Positions 46,249-54,336 of a DNA stretch of 64,000 nt are shown here, in pieces. Position 1 is the stretch's first letter. Each line of letters starts with the position of its first letter. The notes beneath the pieces are model-generated. The model was not told where the DNA came from, searched no databases, and saw only the letters and a program-made list of their open reading frames with translations. The stretch lies in NCBI GenBank assembly GCA_934247225.1, contig CAKQJE010000002.1:1-64000 (forward strand), in the 5' to 3' direction. Made by a program: the position numbers and the translations under genes. This DNA is from an uncultured Clostridia bacterium (GTDB lineage: Bacteria; Bacillota; Clostridia; Christensenellales; Borkfalkiaceae).

Positions 46249-47394
46249 TTATTCCGCCGTTTTCTCGAAAGCATTAAGCCCTTCCGCAATCGCGCCCGAA
46301 TAAATCTCGTTCGTTTCGGTAACGAATTTCACGTCTATTTTCGAATATGTAGGACTTTTTGAAAACATCTCGTCAAGTTTTTTCCCCACAAGCCCGTTAA
46401 GACGGACTATTTCCCCGCCGAAAATTATATGCGAGATATCGAGAAGCTCGGTTAAACTCCACAAAAATCTGCCGAGAACGGCAACGGAATTATCGAGAAC
46501 TTCCGCCGCGGTTTTATCCCCGCTTAAACACGCGGCGATAAACTTCTCTTTTTCTTCCGCGTACGTCGTGTATTTCAAACCGAGCGTTTCGCAATATTTT
46601 TCCGTTATGCTCTTCAAAGACAAAACCGTGGAAAAGATTTTACTCTTTTCGTTCGGGAAAAAGTCGGTCGCGTCGATCGGGTTCATTCCGAAAAAGCCGA
46701 ACTCTCCCGCCATTCCGCGTTCGCCCGAAAAAATCTTTCCGCTGTGCGCGATACCTCCGCCGATACCTTCGTCGATATATAAATACATAAAGCTGTCGGG
46801 CGTGGCAGGTTTTAAAAGCTCCGCGGAGATAGCCGCCGTCATATCGTTTACCATAATCACGGGCGCGCCGAGACGCGCGCTCAGATATCCTGCAAAGTTT
46901 TCGCCGTAATATTCGGAAAATTTCCCCGCATAAACGAATTTATCGATTTTGCAATCGTATTTGCCCGCAAACACGAAAACGGCGTGGTGAATTTTTTTCT
47001 TGAATTTTTTAATGTCCGCTACGGCGGATTCTATAACGCCGCGCTTAACGACGTACCCCGTTTCGCGTTCGCTTTTATAAAGTTCTTCGCCGAGAAAATT
47101 GTTCACGGTCACGGTTAAAACGTCGCTGTGAGCCTGAATAACCGCAAAATACCCGTAAGAAGGGTTCGGCGTTATTATTTCCGCCCTTCTTCCCGCCGTG
47201 GACGACGGAAGCTGAGTTCTTACGACCATTCCCGATTCGGTCATAGAGGAAACTATTTTAAAAATGGCGGCGTTGGAAAGCCCCATAATCTCTTCGAGTT
47301 CCGCAAACGTTTTTCCGCCGCTTCTTATAGCTTTCATAACGGATTTTATGTTTGATGAACGAATATATTCTTGTCTTCTCCCGAGTTGCGGCAT
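46249..47394 (-). CDS. ROK-family transcriptional repressor (NagC/XylR type), 381 aa
   Basis: N-terminal winged helix-turn-helix (residues about 10-65; GKTFAELEEIMGLSNAAIFKIVSSMTESGMV). Then a ROK sugar-kinase-like domain (about 80-375) with the ligand phrase YLYIDEGIGGGIAHSGKIFSGERGMAGEFG. The usual cysteine zinc cluster of ROK repressors is not seen after that phrase. Presumably the repressor of module 2, lifted by an imported sugar. It lies directly upstream on the same strand. Its own promoter carries a perfect 7-bp inverted repeat exactly over the -10 box. Confidence 0.88.
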   Translation of the reverse strand: MPQLGRRQEYIRSSNIKSVMKAIRSGGKTFAELEEIMGLSNAAIFKIVSSMTESGMVVRTQLPSSTAGRRAEIITPNPSYGYFAVIQAHSDVLTVTVNNFLGEELYKSERETGYVVKRGVIESAVADIKKFKKKIHHAVFVFAGKYDCKIDKFVYAGKFSEYYGENFAGYLSARLGAPVIMVNDMTAAISAELLKPATPDSFMYLYIDEGIGGGIAHSGKIFSGERGMAGEFGFFGMNPIDATDFFPNEKSKIFSTVLSLKSITEKYCETLGLKYTTYAEEKEKFIAACLSGDKTAAEVLDNSVAVLGRFLWSLTELLDISHIIFGGEIVRLNGLVGKKLDEMFSKSPTYSKIDVKFVTETNEIYSGAIAEGLNAFEKTAE

Positions 47395-47481
47395 AGTTTT
47401 CCCTGACCTCGGCGACTCGGACTTATCCGCCGCCGATAAAAAAGTCGGCGAAACGGTTAAGCCGCTCGCGTAAATGAATTT

Positions 47482-47517
47482 ATTAAGTATTTTAACTTAA
47501 TCAGTAAAAAAAGTCAA
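47482..47517 (-). promoter_or_regulatory. Self-regulated promoter of the ROK gene
   Basis: TTGACT (47517-47512), 17 bases, TAAAAT (47494-47489) on the minus strand. ATTAAGT (47482-47488) and ACTTAAT (47495-47501) form a perfect inverted repeat with the -10 box as its spacer. The half-site resembles ACTTAGT in the module 2 operator. Confidence 0.7.
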
Positions 47518-47577
47518 GAATTCCGCAAAAATCATTTCCGAATTTTCTCAATCCGACTTACGCGTAATTGTAAAACG

Positions 47578-47640
47578 AATAGCCGCTTTCGCTCTGATAT
47601 CAAAATCAGGGACAAATGTCAAGACAAAATGTCCCTTATT
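47578..47640. other. Probable mobile-element debris upstream of the ROK gene
   Basis: Bases 47578-47596 (AATAGCCGCTTTCGCTCTG) match 62524-62542, the stem of the hairpin after the recombinase remnant, with one mismatch. Next comes an imperfect GGGACA...TGTCCC array (47609-47636). No gene. Together these suggest the scar of a lost element in this 860-base gap. Confidence 0.4.
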
Positions 47641-47744
47641 ATGTCCCCTTTGTAATATTTATTAAAATAATTGTCGGATATGAATTGAATACACAAAAAC
47701 TGCATATGTAAATGCCAAAAAAACCAAGCACAATTCATTGTTTT

Positions 47745-47897
47745 AACTTACGACGTTCCGCGACGAAAAACACCCGTTTCATTGTACTTCGATATCTCTT
47801 TACGGATTTAGGATAATCAAGCACAAAAATATCGAGAAATTAAAAGAAACCCAAAACAAAAGCACTAAAAAGTGTCTCGTTTTAGGTTTCTTTTGGG
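47745..47897. repeat. 153-bp dispersed repeat, copy 2
   Basis: Same length and orientation as 34495-34647. Begins AACTTACGACGTTCCGCGAC and ends TTTTGGG, with the hairpin arms kept. Copies differ mainly in the middle and loops. Lies between the ROK gene and the 43-codon ORF. Confidence 0.85.
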
Positions 47898-47979
47898 TTT
47901 CCAATACGAAATAGCTACACATCTATTTCCGTAAAAACCTATCAACTACAGTTGATTCGATGTGTTAGCCCAACTGTTT

Positions 47980-48111
47980 TTATTTAGTAATTTCCTTATT
48001 TTCATTTAAAATAATTATTACCTGAACAAAATCAGGCTTGAAGGCACTCGAGATAGCATAATAAAATCTGATATCGCTAAGAGTCGTCCTTATTTCGTCT
48101 TTGGTTATCAT
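47980..48111 (-). CDS. Small ORF of likely mobile-element origin, 43 aa
   Basis: ATG at 48111 has a strong ribosome-binding site (GAGGAG, 6 bases upstream). The peptide begins MITKDEIRTTLSDIRFYYAI, which recalls the N-terminus of small proteins with an EI-x-x-x-L-x-x-IRYYYSRK opening found in transposons and conjugative elements of Firmicutes. The C-terminal half does not match that pattern, so it may be a broken copy. Function unknown. Nothing else coding was seen in 47400-48250. Confidence 0.45.
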   Translation of the reverse strand: MITKDEIRTTLSDIRFYYAISSAFKPDFVQVIIILNENKEITK

Positions 48112-48195
48112 CGTTTCTCCTCGTATTTTATTTAACGATGATACAAGTTATCTCACTGTTTTCGCCCCGTAAGTCACAAAATAACTTTGCTTATA

Positions 48196-48227
48196 AAAAA
48201 GGAAAAACAATTTTGCTTTTCCTTTTT
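48196..48227 (-). terminator. Terminator of module 3
   Basis: An AT-rich 11-bp stem (AAAAAGGAAAA, 48196-48206, with TTTTCCTTTTT, 48217-48227), about 30 bases past the stop of the last gene of module 3 on the minus strand. Confidence 0.55.
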
Positions 48228-48258
48228 CGATTGCTTATTGAATTGTTATGCCGTGAAA

Positions 48259-49722
48259 TCAGTCGGCGTAAGGGATAACGAAAATTCCTTCTCCTATGCC
48301 GAGAGTATGCTCTAATTTGCCGTTATCGAGCGTTACGACCGTCTTTTCTCCGCCGACGTATACAACCGCTTTGTTATATTTTAAAGCGTCGAACGTAAGC
48401 GTTATTTTATCTGTAAGTTCTTTGGTCGTTTCGTTATAATTAACAGCCATTATTCCGTCGTTACCGTCCTCGTCGTTAAAATATCCGAAGAGGGTGTCTT
48501 GAGAAGTCGTAACTTCTTTTAAGGACGGAACGCTGTCGAGAGATAATCTCGTCAGCATCTGAAACGAAGTGTTCGAAGTCCTGCTTTTGCCCGTCGTTGT
48601 TTGTCCCGCGTCGTTCGTGAACGTTCCGATATAGTCGAATTGAAGCAGAACGTGGTCGAAAGCGAGAAGTTCGAGGTTGGCTTTTTTCACGGACTCGTAA
48701 ATTTCCGTCTTTTTACCCTCTCTGTCTATCATCGCCACCTGACTTGCGGCGAATTCCCCGCCGACCGTCGGCGTGCCGTAGCAGAAAAGAGAAATTCCGT
48801 CGTAGCCGAACGCCATCAAAGCGTATTCCTGCATTCTCACGTCCTCATACGTGGGAACTCTGTCTCTCGAACCATACTGCCCCGCCGTGGGATTGCCGTC
48901 CTCGTCGATACCGTAAGGCATAGTCTGAATAAAGAAATTTGTTTTTACGCCTTCGTATCCGTCCGCAACCTTTTTGAGCGTCTGAATATTGAAAAGCCAG
49001 TTGTCGTCGAGAATTTTTTCGCCGTTATCGTTATAGGTAAGCGGATATCTGTCTGCCGAAAGCCATTTTTCGCCGACCGTGAGTTTTGAAAGGACGTTAT
49101 CGCAATAATATTTGAGATAATCGGAATAAACGCCGTCAAACTCTTTCTGCACGACCTGCGAAAACGACGGGAACAAGTTGGAATAAAAATTCGTATTTCC
49201 GCCGTTTTTGTTATAATAATCGACCGCAGCCGCCATAGAATTTATTTCGGCTTTATTCGGCTCGTCGAGACTCATTCCGAGTACCGCTTTATTCTCCTTG
49301 AACTTCGCGATTTTATTGAACGAACTGCCCTCTCTCGACATCGTGTTGACGTAAACGCCTATTCCGTTATCGCCTAACATATCGAGCGTTTCTTTTGCCT
49401 TGTCGTCGTAATCGTTAAAGAAAATCGTGGCGTTATCGCCCGCGGCAACGGCGTGCATAACGTTTATACCCGCCTCTTTTATCCATTTGACGTTTTCAGC
49501 GTTAAGACCCGTCGGGATAAGCCAACCTCCGATTTTAAGTTCGTATTCGTCTTTTTTCAAGTCGTAATCGGGTAAAATAATTTTAGTCATTCCGTTTTCG
49601 CTTCCTTTGTTGCTGTTTCCGTTGCTTTCGTTACCGCTTCCGCTTACGCCGCCGTCGCACGCCGCAACGGCAAAAATCATTCCGACCGCAAGCGCGGCGG
49701 ATAATATTTTATTATGTCTCAC
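48259..49722 (-). CDS. Putative TIM-barrel glycosidase-like lipoprotein, 487 aa (paralogue of 43191-44600)
   Basis: Lipobox VAAC, Cys22. The layout matches the module 2 paralogue: IGGWLIPTG, Glu154 in SLDEPN, YSNLFPSFSQ, a DGISLFCYGTPT barrel strand and a C-terminal beta sandwich (YVGGEKTVVTLDNGKLEHTLGIGEGIF). Start is GTG 49722, overlapping the stop of the phosphatase gene by 4 bases (GTGA), with AGAGG upstream. The first 20 codons are almost identical in DNA to those of the upstream phosphatase gene, though the rest is unrelated. Enzyme activity is inferred from context, not shown. Confidence 0.65.
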   Translation of the reverse strand: MRHNKILSAALAVGMIFAVAACDGGVSGSGNESNGNSNKGSENGMTKIILPDYDLKKDEYELKIGGWLIPTGLNAENVKWIKEAGINVMHAVAAGDNATIFFNDYDDKAKETLDMLGDNGIGVYVNTMSREGSSFNKIAKFKENKAVLGMSLDEPNKAEINSMAAAVDYYNKNGGNTNFYSNLFPSFSQVVQKEFDGVYSDYLKYYCDNVLSKLTVGEKWLSADRYPLTYNDNGEKILDDNWLFNIQTLKKVADGYEGVKTNFFIQTMPYGIDEDGNPTAGQYGSRDRVPTYEDVRMQEYALMAFGYDGISLFCYGTPTVGGEFAASQVAMIDREGKKTEIYESVKKANLELLAFDHVLLQFDYIGTFTNDAGQTTTGKSRTSNTSFQMLTRLSLDSVPSLKEVTTSQDTLFGYFNDEDGNDGIMAVNYNETTKELTDKITLTFDALKYNKAVVYVGGEKTVVTLDNGKLEHTLGIGEGIFVIPYAD

Positions 49723-50954
49723 CCTTCATTCCTCTTTGTCAAAATTTTTCTTATAGACGATATTTCTTTGTCCGTGACAGAACAAACTTCTTTAAGATAC
49801 TTTTCCACTCCCTGCCCGAGAGTCTCTCCGTTTGTACAATAAACGGCTTTGATTCGTTCTATAAAATATCCGAACGCCACGAAATTGTTCGAATCGTCCT
49901 GCATAACTCCGCCTGCAAATCTACCGTTTTCAATTTTGCCGCGATATCTCGCCCCGTAAGATGAAAACGTAGTAAGTTCGAAATCTCTTGTTATGTCTGC
50001 CTCGCTTACGCCCAAAAGAACCTCTATTAAAATGGCAAGAGTTCCCGTTCTGTCCGCGCCCGCATTGCAGTGGAAATAAACGGGGTAATTATTTTCATCC
50101 GCTAACGCCGTAAAAATTCGTTTTATCGAATCTGCGGAAGCTGCGTAGTAACTTCTGTCGTTTACGCCGTAATGACTGAATTCAGGAAGAATATAGTTAT
50201 ACCCGTGATACCCCGCTTTAACGTAATTGACATCGTCGCCAAGCACGCTCGTCTTTTGTCCGCCGTCATCGATGTCGGAAAATCTCAAATCTATTTCCGT
50301 TTTTATTCCGAGAGTTTCTCTCATCGTTTTCAGTCCGCTGTCGGTAAGCGCGCATTTCGTACCGTCGTTAATCTTACCGCCGCGATAAATAAGCCCGTAA
50401 GGAATACTTCCTCCGTCCGTTTTCCACCCGCCGAGATCGCGCGCGTTATCCGTGCCGTCAACGGTTATCGGTCTTACCGTTCCGCCGACTTTAAAACTGT
50501 CGATTTTCGATTCTTTCGCTTCGCCTATAACCTGATAATAGTAAGTTTTTCCGGGGATAAGCGTACCGCCGAGATTGCATATCGTTCTGTTCGTCGCAAT
50601 AACGTTCGCTTCCGTCATCTCTTCGTTGTCGGCAAGACGCACAGCGTACTGCGAACTTCCGTCGTTTTCCCATTTAATAAGAAAATTCTGAGTAATTGCC
50701 GTTTTTTCGTAATCCTCCAGAATTTTTATCGCCTCTTCTTCCGTTTCAGCCGAAAGATATTGCAGGAAAGGTTCGGATATCACGTTCACTTCTTTGCCGT
50801 TGTATTCCATATTTAATTTAATATATTCTTCCGTCTTTTCGGATACGGAAGTCTTATCGCTTTCGTTGCTCGTGTTTCCTTCGGAGTCGCACGCCGCAAC
50901 GGCAAAAAGCATTCCGACCGCAAGCGCGGCGGATAATATTTTATTCGCTTTCAT
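49719..50954 (-). CDS. Secreted lipoprotein tyrosine phosphatase (Y_phosphatase3 type), 411 aa
   Basis: Lipobox VAAC, Cys22. Residues about 55-155 look like a fibronectin/purple-acid-phosphatase-like beta domain. About 165-400 are a protein-tyrosine/phosphoinositide phosphatase: NARDLGG (170-176) and the P-loop HCNAGADRTG, with catalytic Cys296 and Arg302, and the AIL..LLG segment after it. An LpdA/LipA-type extracytoplasmic phosphatase in a sugar-uptake operon is odd. It may remove phosphate from glycans, inositol phosphates or surface proteins (inference). It follows the MalG-type permease gene at once. Confidence 0.85.
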   Translation of the reverse strand: MKANKILSAALAVGMLFAVAACDSEGNTSNESDKTSVSEKTEEYIKLNMEYNGKEVNVISEPFLQYLSAETEEEAIKILEDYEKTAITQNFLIKWENDGSSQYAVRLADNEEMTEANVIATNRTICNLGGTLIPGKTYYYQVIGEAKESKIDSFKVGGTVRPITVDGTDNARDLGGWKTDGGSIPYGLIYRGGKINDGTKCALTDSGLKTMRETLGIKTEIDLRFSDIDDGGQKTSVLGDDVNYVKAGYHGYNYILPEFSHYGVNDRSYYAASADSIKRIFTALADENNYPVYFHCNAGADRTGTLAILIEVLLGVSEADITRDFELTTFSSYGARYRGKIENGRFAGGVMQDDSNNFVAFGYFIERIKAVYCTNGETLGQGVEKYLKEVCSVTDKEISSIRKILTKRNEG

Positions 50955-50955
50955 T

Positions 50956-51864
50956 TTATCCTTTAAGTCCTCCCGCGGAGAAATTGCTCATTATGAGTTT
51001 GTTGAAAATCGTGAACACGATAAGAGATACCGTAGCAAGAACGGTCATACCCGCAAACGCGACGGGAAGAAGCAATCTTCCTTCCATTTTCGTGTATAAC
51101 TGGCTTACGCCGAGAGATATCGTCGGTCTGTTGGGCATAAACACATACGCCGTGTTGTAATCGTTCCAGCAGCCTATAAAAGCCGTTATCGCTATAGCCG
51201 TTAAAATAGGCACGGCTTGCGGGTACATAATTTTAATGAATACACCCATATCGGTCGCGCCGTCCAAAAACGCGCTTTCCGCGTACTCCCACGGGATCGC
51301 CGCGAAGAAGTTTTTGAAAAGCAGAAATCCGAGGCCGAAACCGCCCGCCGCCATAAGGAATATTCCGAGATAAGTGTTTAAAAGATGTAATTTCATCATA
51401 AGCCTGTAAGTCGTCGCGATCGAACCGACCGTCGGAACGATAAACGAAACTATCGAAACGTTATAAAGGAATTTTTTCAACTTAAACTCGTATTTCGCGA
51501 TTATATACGCCGTTAAAGCGGGAATCGTTATGGCAAGGGCAACCTGTCCTACGACAAGAATAACGGTGTTCGCTATAGTGTCGTGAAGATAAACGGGGTT
51601 TCTCGAAGAACCGGCTATCTGCACGGTAAAAAGCGTTTTATAGTTATCGCCGGTAAAGTTTCCGAAATCGAACAGTTTAAACGAATCGATAATAAAATTT
51701 CCCGACGTTCTGAACGAATTCATTAAAAGCCACACGTACATATAGACGTAAGAAAGCGATAAAAGAGTCATCACTATAACGCCTATAACCCTGAAAACCA
51801 CGTCTATACCCGTTCTTTTCGTCGCGCTTTTTCTGTGAAGGCGAAAAGTAACCGTTTTATTCAT
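50956..51864 (-). CDS. Sugar ABC transporter permease (MalG/UgpE type), 302 aa
   Basis: The start at 51864 overlaps the previous stop by one base (TGATG) and has GGAGG upstream; a longer in-frame ORF from 52128 is not credible because it runs through the upstream permease gene. Six membrane helices, EAA loop WEYAESAFLDGATDMGVFIK, ending NKLIMSNFSAGGLKG. Second permease of module 3. Confidence 0.93.
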   Translation of the reverse strand: MNKTVTFRLHRKSATKRTGIDVVFRVIGVIVMTLLSLSYVYMYVWLLMNSFRTSGNFIIDSFKLFDFGNFTGDNYKTLFTVQIAGSSRNPVYLHDTIANTVILVVGQVALAITIPALTAYIIAKYEFKLKKFLYNVSIVSFIVPTVGSIATTYRLMMKLHLLNTYLGIFLMAAGGFGLGFLLFKNFFAAIPWEYAESAFLDGATDMGVFIKIMYPQAVPILTAIAITAFIGCWNDYNTAYVFMPNRPTISLGVSQLYTKMEGRLLLPVAFAGMTVLATVSLIVFTIFNKLIMSNFSAGGLKG

Positions 51865-52823
51865 CAGTATTCCACCTCCGAGAACGCTTTTTCCATAAGA
51901 GCTTTGAACCCGAGGACGAGCGCGCCGCCTAAGATCGCTACAACCACGCCCAGAGCGGCGGGATAACCGACCGTGTTCCCGCCCGTAACGTTGCTTATTA
52001 TCATCCAGGCGACCGTTCCCGTACCCGTCGTACCCGCCATAGACTCGCCGACCATTAAAAGCGAAGGCGTGTACCAGCCGAGCGCGCCGCTTATAAGCGT
52101 TATGCTCATAGTCGTTATAACAGGCCATATCATAGGTATAACTATGGATATAAATTGTCGCATTTCGGAAGCCCCGTCAAGCTCCGCGCTCTCTAAAACG
52201 CTGTCCGGAAGCCTTGCCATAGAGGACGTGAAATAAATTATGTTTCCGTTCACGCCCGCCCACACGCTGAAAATAAGAATAGCTTTCCAGGCAGTTCTTT
52301 TATCGGCGAATGCGCCGTTTTCAATGACGAAGCGATCGCCGTAGCCGAGTTTTTCGAGTATGGTAAAAAGACTTTTATACGTCTGCGTACCCGACATCGA
52401 TATCTTGTAGAAAAGACACAGAATAACGGTGGACAAAACGCACGGAACATACATTCCGACCCTTAAAACCGCGTGTCCCGCGACCTTTTTGTATATGAGA
52501 TACGAAAAGAAGAGCGTTAAAGGCAGGTTAATAAAGAGAGCAAGCGCCATAAGCGAGAGCGTGTTGAGCCACGACCTCGGGGAAAGCATTCCCGCTTCTT
52601 TTATTCCGAACATAAAGCGGAACACGTCGAGATACTGCTCGAAGCCCGCAAACTGAAGTTCGCCGTTTATCGTTTCCGTAAAAAACGAATTGTATACCAT
52701 GCCCACGTTCATTAAAAACCAGAATACGGTAAAATGAATTATCGGCCAGGCAAGCCCGCCGTAAATAAACAGCGTTTTGCCTATATTCCGTTTTTTACGT
52801 GGTTTTATCGCTGATTTGTTCAT
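51864..52823 (-). CDS. Sugar ABC transporter permease (MalF/UgpA type), 319 aa
   Basis: Basic N-terminus (NKSAIKPRKKRN), six membrane helices and EAA loop VLESAELDGASEMRQFISIVIP. Starts four bases after the binding-protein stop. First permease of module 3. Confidence 0.93.
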   Translation of the reverse strand: MNKSAIKPRKKRNIGKTLFIYGGLAWPIIHFTVFWFLMNVGMVYNSFFTETINGELQFAGFEQYLDVFRFMFGIKEAGMLSPRSWLNTLSLMALALFINLPLTLFFSYLIYKKVAGHAVLRVGMYVPCVLSTVILCLFYKISMSGTQTYKSLFTILEKLGYGDRFVIENGAFADKRTAWKAILIFSVWAGVNGNIIYFTSSMARLPDSVLESAELDGASEMRQFISIVIPMIWPVITTMSITLISGALGWYTPSLLMVGESMAGTTGTGTVAWMIISNVTGGNTVGYPAALGVVVAILGGALVLGFKALMEKAFSEVEY

Positions 52824-52826
52824 TAT

Positions 52827-54269
52827 TTAAATGCTCTTCATCCATTTCGACCAAAGCCCTTGATGATGTACGGCTTCGGTTTGTAAAACGTCGTGTTCGA
52901 TGTTCGCTTTCGTGATTTTATTTCTCGCCATCGAGATAAACGGACTCGTTCCCGCAACGAACAATTCGAGCGCGCCCGTTCTGAACACGTCTGTTTTCGC
53001 AAAGCGATAAACAAGGTTGGATTTTGCGGCGAGATTCATTATTTCCGTTCCGAAAGAGTTGAATTCAACTTCTTCGTTCGTCGAATAAACCATCGGGAAC
53101 TGCAAAGCCTTTTCCGACACGGCTACTCCTTTTTCGGATAGAACGAACGCAAGGAAATCCTTCGCGCCCGAAACGTTTACCGCGTCCGTCGGAATAAAGA
53201 AAGTTTCGCCGGGGAGATTCATCATAAGCGCGGTTTTGTCGCCCGCATTATATACGGGATATGCGCCGAAATGATAATCGGTCATTCCTACTTCCCCGAG
53301 AATTTGTTTCATTTCCGTTCCGAACCAGCTTCCGCTGAACGTGAACACGCAGTCGCCGTTTACGAACGATTGCTGAGATTCAGTGTGATTCTGCGCCGAA
53401 GAAACAAGGTTGCTCTCTGTTTCGGAAGTGGCTCCGATAAGGTCGTAAATCGTTTCAAGCGCCTGTAAAGCCGCGGGAGTATCGAGTTTATTCGTCGGAT
53501 ATCCGCCGTTTACGTCGTTATATTCGTAATAAGCCGCATATCCTTCGGGGTCGAGTTCATACCAAAGCCCGTGGAAAAGCCAGTCCATATAGTCAACCAT
53601 AAGTCCGCAAGAAAACGGCGAAACCGTTCTGCCGGTTCTGTTATTCTTGAGGTTTGCGGCTTTAACGGCTTTGCAAAGGTCGATAAGTCCCTGAACGGTT
53701 TCGGGCCACTCGCCTTTCTTATATTCGCCGAAATTGTCGATTTTATCGAGGTACGCCTGATTGTAAATAAGACCCCAACTCGAATAAACGTAGCTCGTAA
53801 GATAGGATTTACCGTTGTACTGTCCCATTTCGACTATATTGTTATCGACCGCTCTCGACGCCGCCGATGTTCCGTATTTTTCGGAAGAGAGAACGTCGTC
53901 GATAGACTCGATCGCCCCGTTTCTTATCCATTTGACGAAATTGTTCATGGTGTGACCCAAAAAGTAAAGGTCTTCCTTTTCGGAACCCGGGTTATTCATA
54001 AGTGTGAGCATATTCGCCACAAGATCGGGATCGGCGGAAACGTGGACTCTCACCCCCGTTTCTTCGTAATATGCCGAGGCGATATTTTCAAGCCATTCCG
54101 AGCCTAAACCCTTGTCGACTATCTTGACGTATACGTCGTCGCCGACGGGAGTTGTGTTACCCGAAGAACCGCCCGTCGAGGTTTTGTCCGAGTTATTGCC
54201 CGTGCCGCCGCAACCGACGAACGTCAGGCAGAGAACAGCGCATAAAAGCGCGCTCAAAAACTTCTTCAT
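52827..54269 (-). CDS. Sugar-binding lipoprotein of an ABC importer, 480 aa
   Basis: Lipobox FVGC, Cys20. Family-1 solute-binding fold: WLENIASAYYEETGVRV, hinge NGKSYLTSYVYSSWGLIYNQAYLDKI, CVFTFSGSW. Only moderately similar to the binding proteins of modules 1 and 2, so each module probably takes a different sugar. Second gene of module 3, after the 1,343-residue surface protein, from which it is separated by a hairpin. Ribosome-binding site AGGAGA. Confidence 0.92.
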   Translation of the reverse strand: MKKFLSALLCAVLCLTFVGCGGTGNNSDKTSTGGSSGNTTPVGDDVYVKIVDKGLGSEWLENIASAYYEETGVRVHVSADPDLVANMLTLMNNPGSEKEDLYFLGHTMNNFVKWIRNGAIESIDDVLSSEKYGTSAASRAVDNNIVEMGQYNGKSYLTSYVYSSWGLIYNQAYLDKIDNFGEYKKGEWPETVQGLIDLCKAVKAANLKNNRTGRTVSPFSCGLMVDYMDWLFHGLWYELDPEGYAAYYEYNDVNGGYPTNKLDTPAALQALETIYDLIGATSETESNLVSSAQNHTESQQSFVNGDCVFTFSGSWFGTEMKQILGEVGMTDYHFGAYPVYNAGDKTALMMNLPGETFFIPTDAVNVSGAKDFLAFVLSEKGVAVSEKALQFPMVYSTNEEVEFNSFGTEIMNLAAKSNLVYRFAKTDVFRTGALELFVAGTSPFISMARNKITKANIEHDVLQTEAVHHQGLWSKWMKSI

Positions 54270-54297
54270 ATTTTATTTCTCCTGTTAAATTTAAATT

Positions 54298-54326
54298 CGG
54301 CAAGCCGCCATGAAAACGGCTTGCCG
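54298..54326 (-). terminator. Hairpin between the surface-protein and binding-protein genes of module 3
   Basis: A perfect 10-bp stem, CGGCAAGCCG with CGGCTTGCCG (54298-54307 with 54317-54326), 10 bases past the stop. No long T-tract follows, so it may be a partial terminator or mRNA-stability structure that sets a higher level of surface protein than transporter. Confidence 0.6.
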
Positions 54327-54336
54327 CTGTTTGTTT

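Noticed and set aside
51864..52128. Extra 88 N-terminal codons for the MalG-type permease of module 3
   Set aside because: They overlap the upstream permease gene in another frame and are Arg-rich without a ribosome-binding site; ATG 51864 has GGAGG.
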